A stretch of 5,775 nucleotides of DNA from Candidatus Odinarchaeota archaeon (GTDB lineage: Archaea > Asgardarchaeota > JAGGXT01): positions 1-5,775 of the forward strand of contig JAGGXT010000003.1 of NCBI GenBank assembly GCA_021162905.1, read 5' to 3'. Positions 5,100 to 5,775 of this stretch are shown here, piece by piece. Position 1 is the first letter of the stretch. Each line of letters opens with the position of its first letter. A program made the position numbers and the translations under genes. Below the pieces are notes generated by a model that made no database searches, was not told the origin of the DNA, and saw nothing but the letters and a program-made list of their open reading frames with translations.

Positions 5100-5775
5100 G
5101 TGAACAAAGTTTTAGTTGAAGTCCATAATTTGAAGAAGTATTTTCCAATTAGAGGTTGGCTTTTCAAAACGGTTGGCTATGTTAAGGCTGTTGATGGTGT
5201 AAGTTTTTGCATCGGGGAAAAAGAGACTTATGGTCTTATTGGGGAATCTGGATGTGGCAAAACAACTTTAGGAAGAACTATATTACGTCTTATCGAACCA
5301 ACTGCTGGTAAAGTTATTTTTGATGGAATAAACTTAATGGAATTGGATAGTAGAAAGTTAAAGAGGATGAGGCGTTATATGCAAATTGTTTTTCAAAATC
5401 CCTTTTCTTCATTAGATCCAAGGATGTGCGTTAGAGATATTATTGCTATAGGTCTTAAAGCGCATACAAATTTAACTGATCAAGAAATCGACCAAAAAGT
5501 TTTAAGATTGCTGAAGCTTGTAGGCTTAAAGGAAGAGCATATGTGGCGTTACCCGCATGAGTTAAGCGGCGGTCAGAATCAAAGAATAGCGATAGCCAGG
5601 GCAATATCTTTGGATCCACGCTTCATAGTTTTAGATGAACCTACTTCAGCTTTGGATGTTTCCGTTCAAGCCCAAATACTTAACCTACTTAAAGATCTGC
5701 GGGAAAAATTAAAGATTTCATATTTGTTTATTTCTCACGATATAAGTGTTGTAGGATATATTAGCGATAGAATTG
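5100..5775 (+). CDS. dppF: ABC importer ATPase, DppF/OppF family (3' partial)
   Basis: Second ATPase of the importer, cut by the right edge after 225 codons; families of this type are usually 310-330 residues, so roughly a third is missing. It opens with the family-typical LKKYFPIRGWLF (11-22) and VKAVDGVSF (28-36). Walker A is GESGCGKTT at 48-56, the Q-loop FQNPFSSLDP at 98-107, the signature LSGGQNQR at 155-162, Walker B FIVLDEPTSALD at 175-186, and the H-loop histidine H213 in LFISHDISVV. All catalytic elements are present. Asparagine 160 replaces the Arg or Gln common after LSGGQ. The start is GTG at 5100, three bases after the DppD-type stop. A G-rich stretch at 5083-5090 is the only candidate ribosome site and is weak, so translation probably depends on coupling with the upstream gene. 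It would form the heterodimer with the DppD-type protein. Confidence 0.92.
   Translation, partial: MNKVLVEVHNLKKYFPIRGWLFKTVGYVKAVDGVSFCIGEKETYGLIGESGCGKTTLGRTILRLIEPTAGKVIFDGINLMELDSRKLKRMRRYMQIVFQNPFSSLDPRMCVRDIIAIGLKAHTNLTDQEIDQKVLRLLKLVGLKEEHMWRYPHELSGGQNQRIAIARAISLDPRFIVLDEPTSALDVSVQAQILNLLKDLREKLKISYLFISHDISVVGYISDRI

Noticed and set aside
4700..5167. Three overlapping minus-strand reading frames opposite the two ATPase genes
   Set aside because: They overlap each other in different frames and cover strongly conserved ATPase sequence; they are shadows of the coding strand.
5630..5775. Unusual Asn after LSGGQ in the DppF-type signature as a sign of an inactive ATPase
   Set aside because: The core LSGGQ, Walker A, Walker B glutamate and H-loop histidine are all intact, so a single neighbouring substitution is probably neutral.

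Overview
The window looks archaeal. It is AT-rich, with arginine mostly AGA/AGG and frequent ATA isoleucine codons. Most genes carry a GGTGA-type Shine-Dalgarno just upstream, two starts are GTG, and a TATA element (TTTATATA) lies about 55 bases before the first operon gene. The lineage cannot be fixed from this sequence; a thermophilic Thermoproteota-like or related archaeon is a reasonable guess.

Layout: bases 1-158 hold the last 51 codons of a gene that resembles the C-terminal anticodon-binding end of an archaeal-type threonyl-tRNA synthetase. A 212-base intergenic region follows, with a core promoter at its 3' end. From 371 to the right edge there is one tightly packed plus-strand operon for an Opp/Dpp-family ABC importer. 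It encodes a solute-binding protein (371-2134), a DppB-type permease (2148-3167), a DppC-type permease (3185-4111), a DppD-type ATPase (4122-5096) and a DppF-type ATPase (5100 to beyond 5775). Gaps between genes are 3-17 bases, so co-transcription and translational coupling are likely.

How they work together: the binding protein, anchored outside the membrane, would capture an oligopeptide, oligosaccharide or similar ligand and pass it to the DppB/DppC channel, which the DppD/DppF ATPase pair drives. Family 5 importers in archaea carry peptides or sugars, and the substrate cannot be read from this sequence.

The standout observation is the binding protein. Its family 5 (SBP_bac_5) sequence is in the wrong order: the part that normally ends the protein (residues about 35-199) comes directly after the N-terminal membrane segment, and the part that normally begins it (about 208-542) follows. 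Together they make about 500 residues, close to a whole family 5 protein, joined by an eight-residue Pro/Thr/Asp linker. This reads as a circular permutation, or an in-frame block swap, of a cluster C solute-binding protein. It ends in a tail of about 45 residues that does not match the family and could be a second membrane anchor. An assembly or recombination artefact must be excluded, but both junctions are in frame and the gene has a normal promoter, ribosome site and downstream partners.
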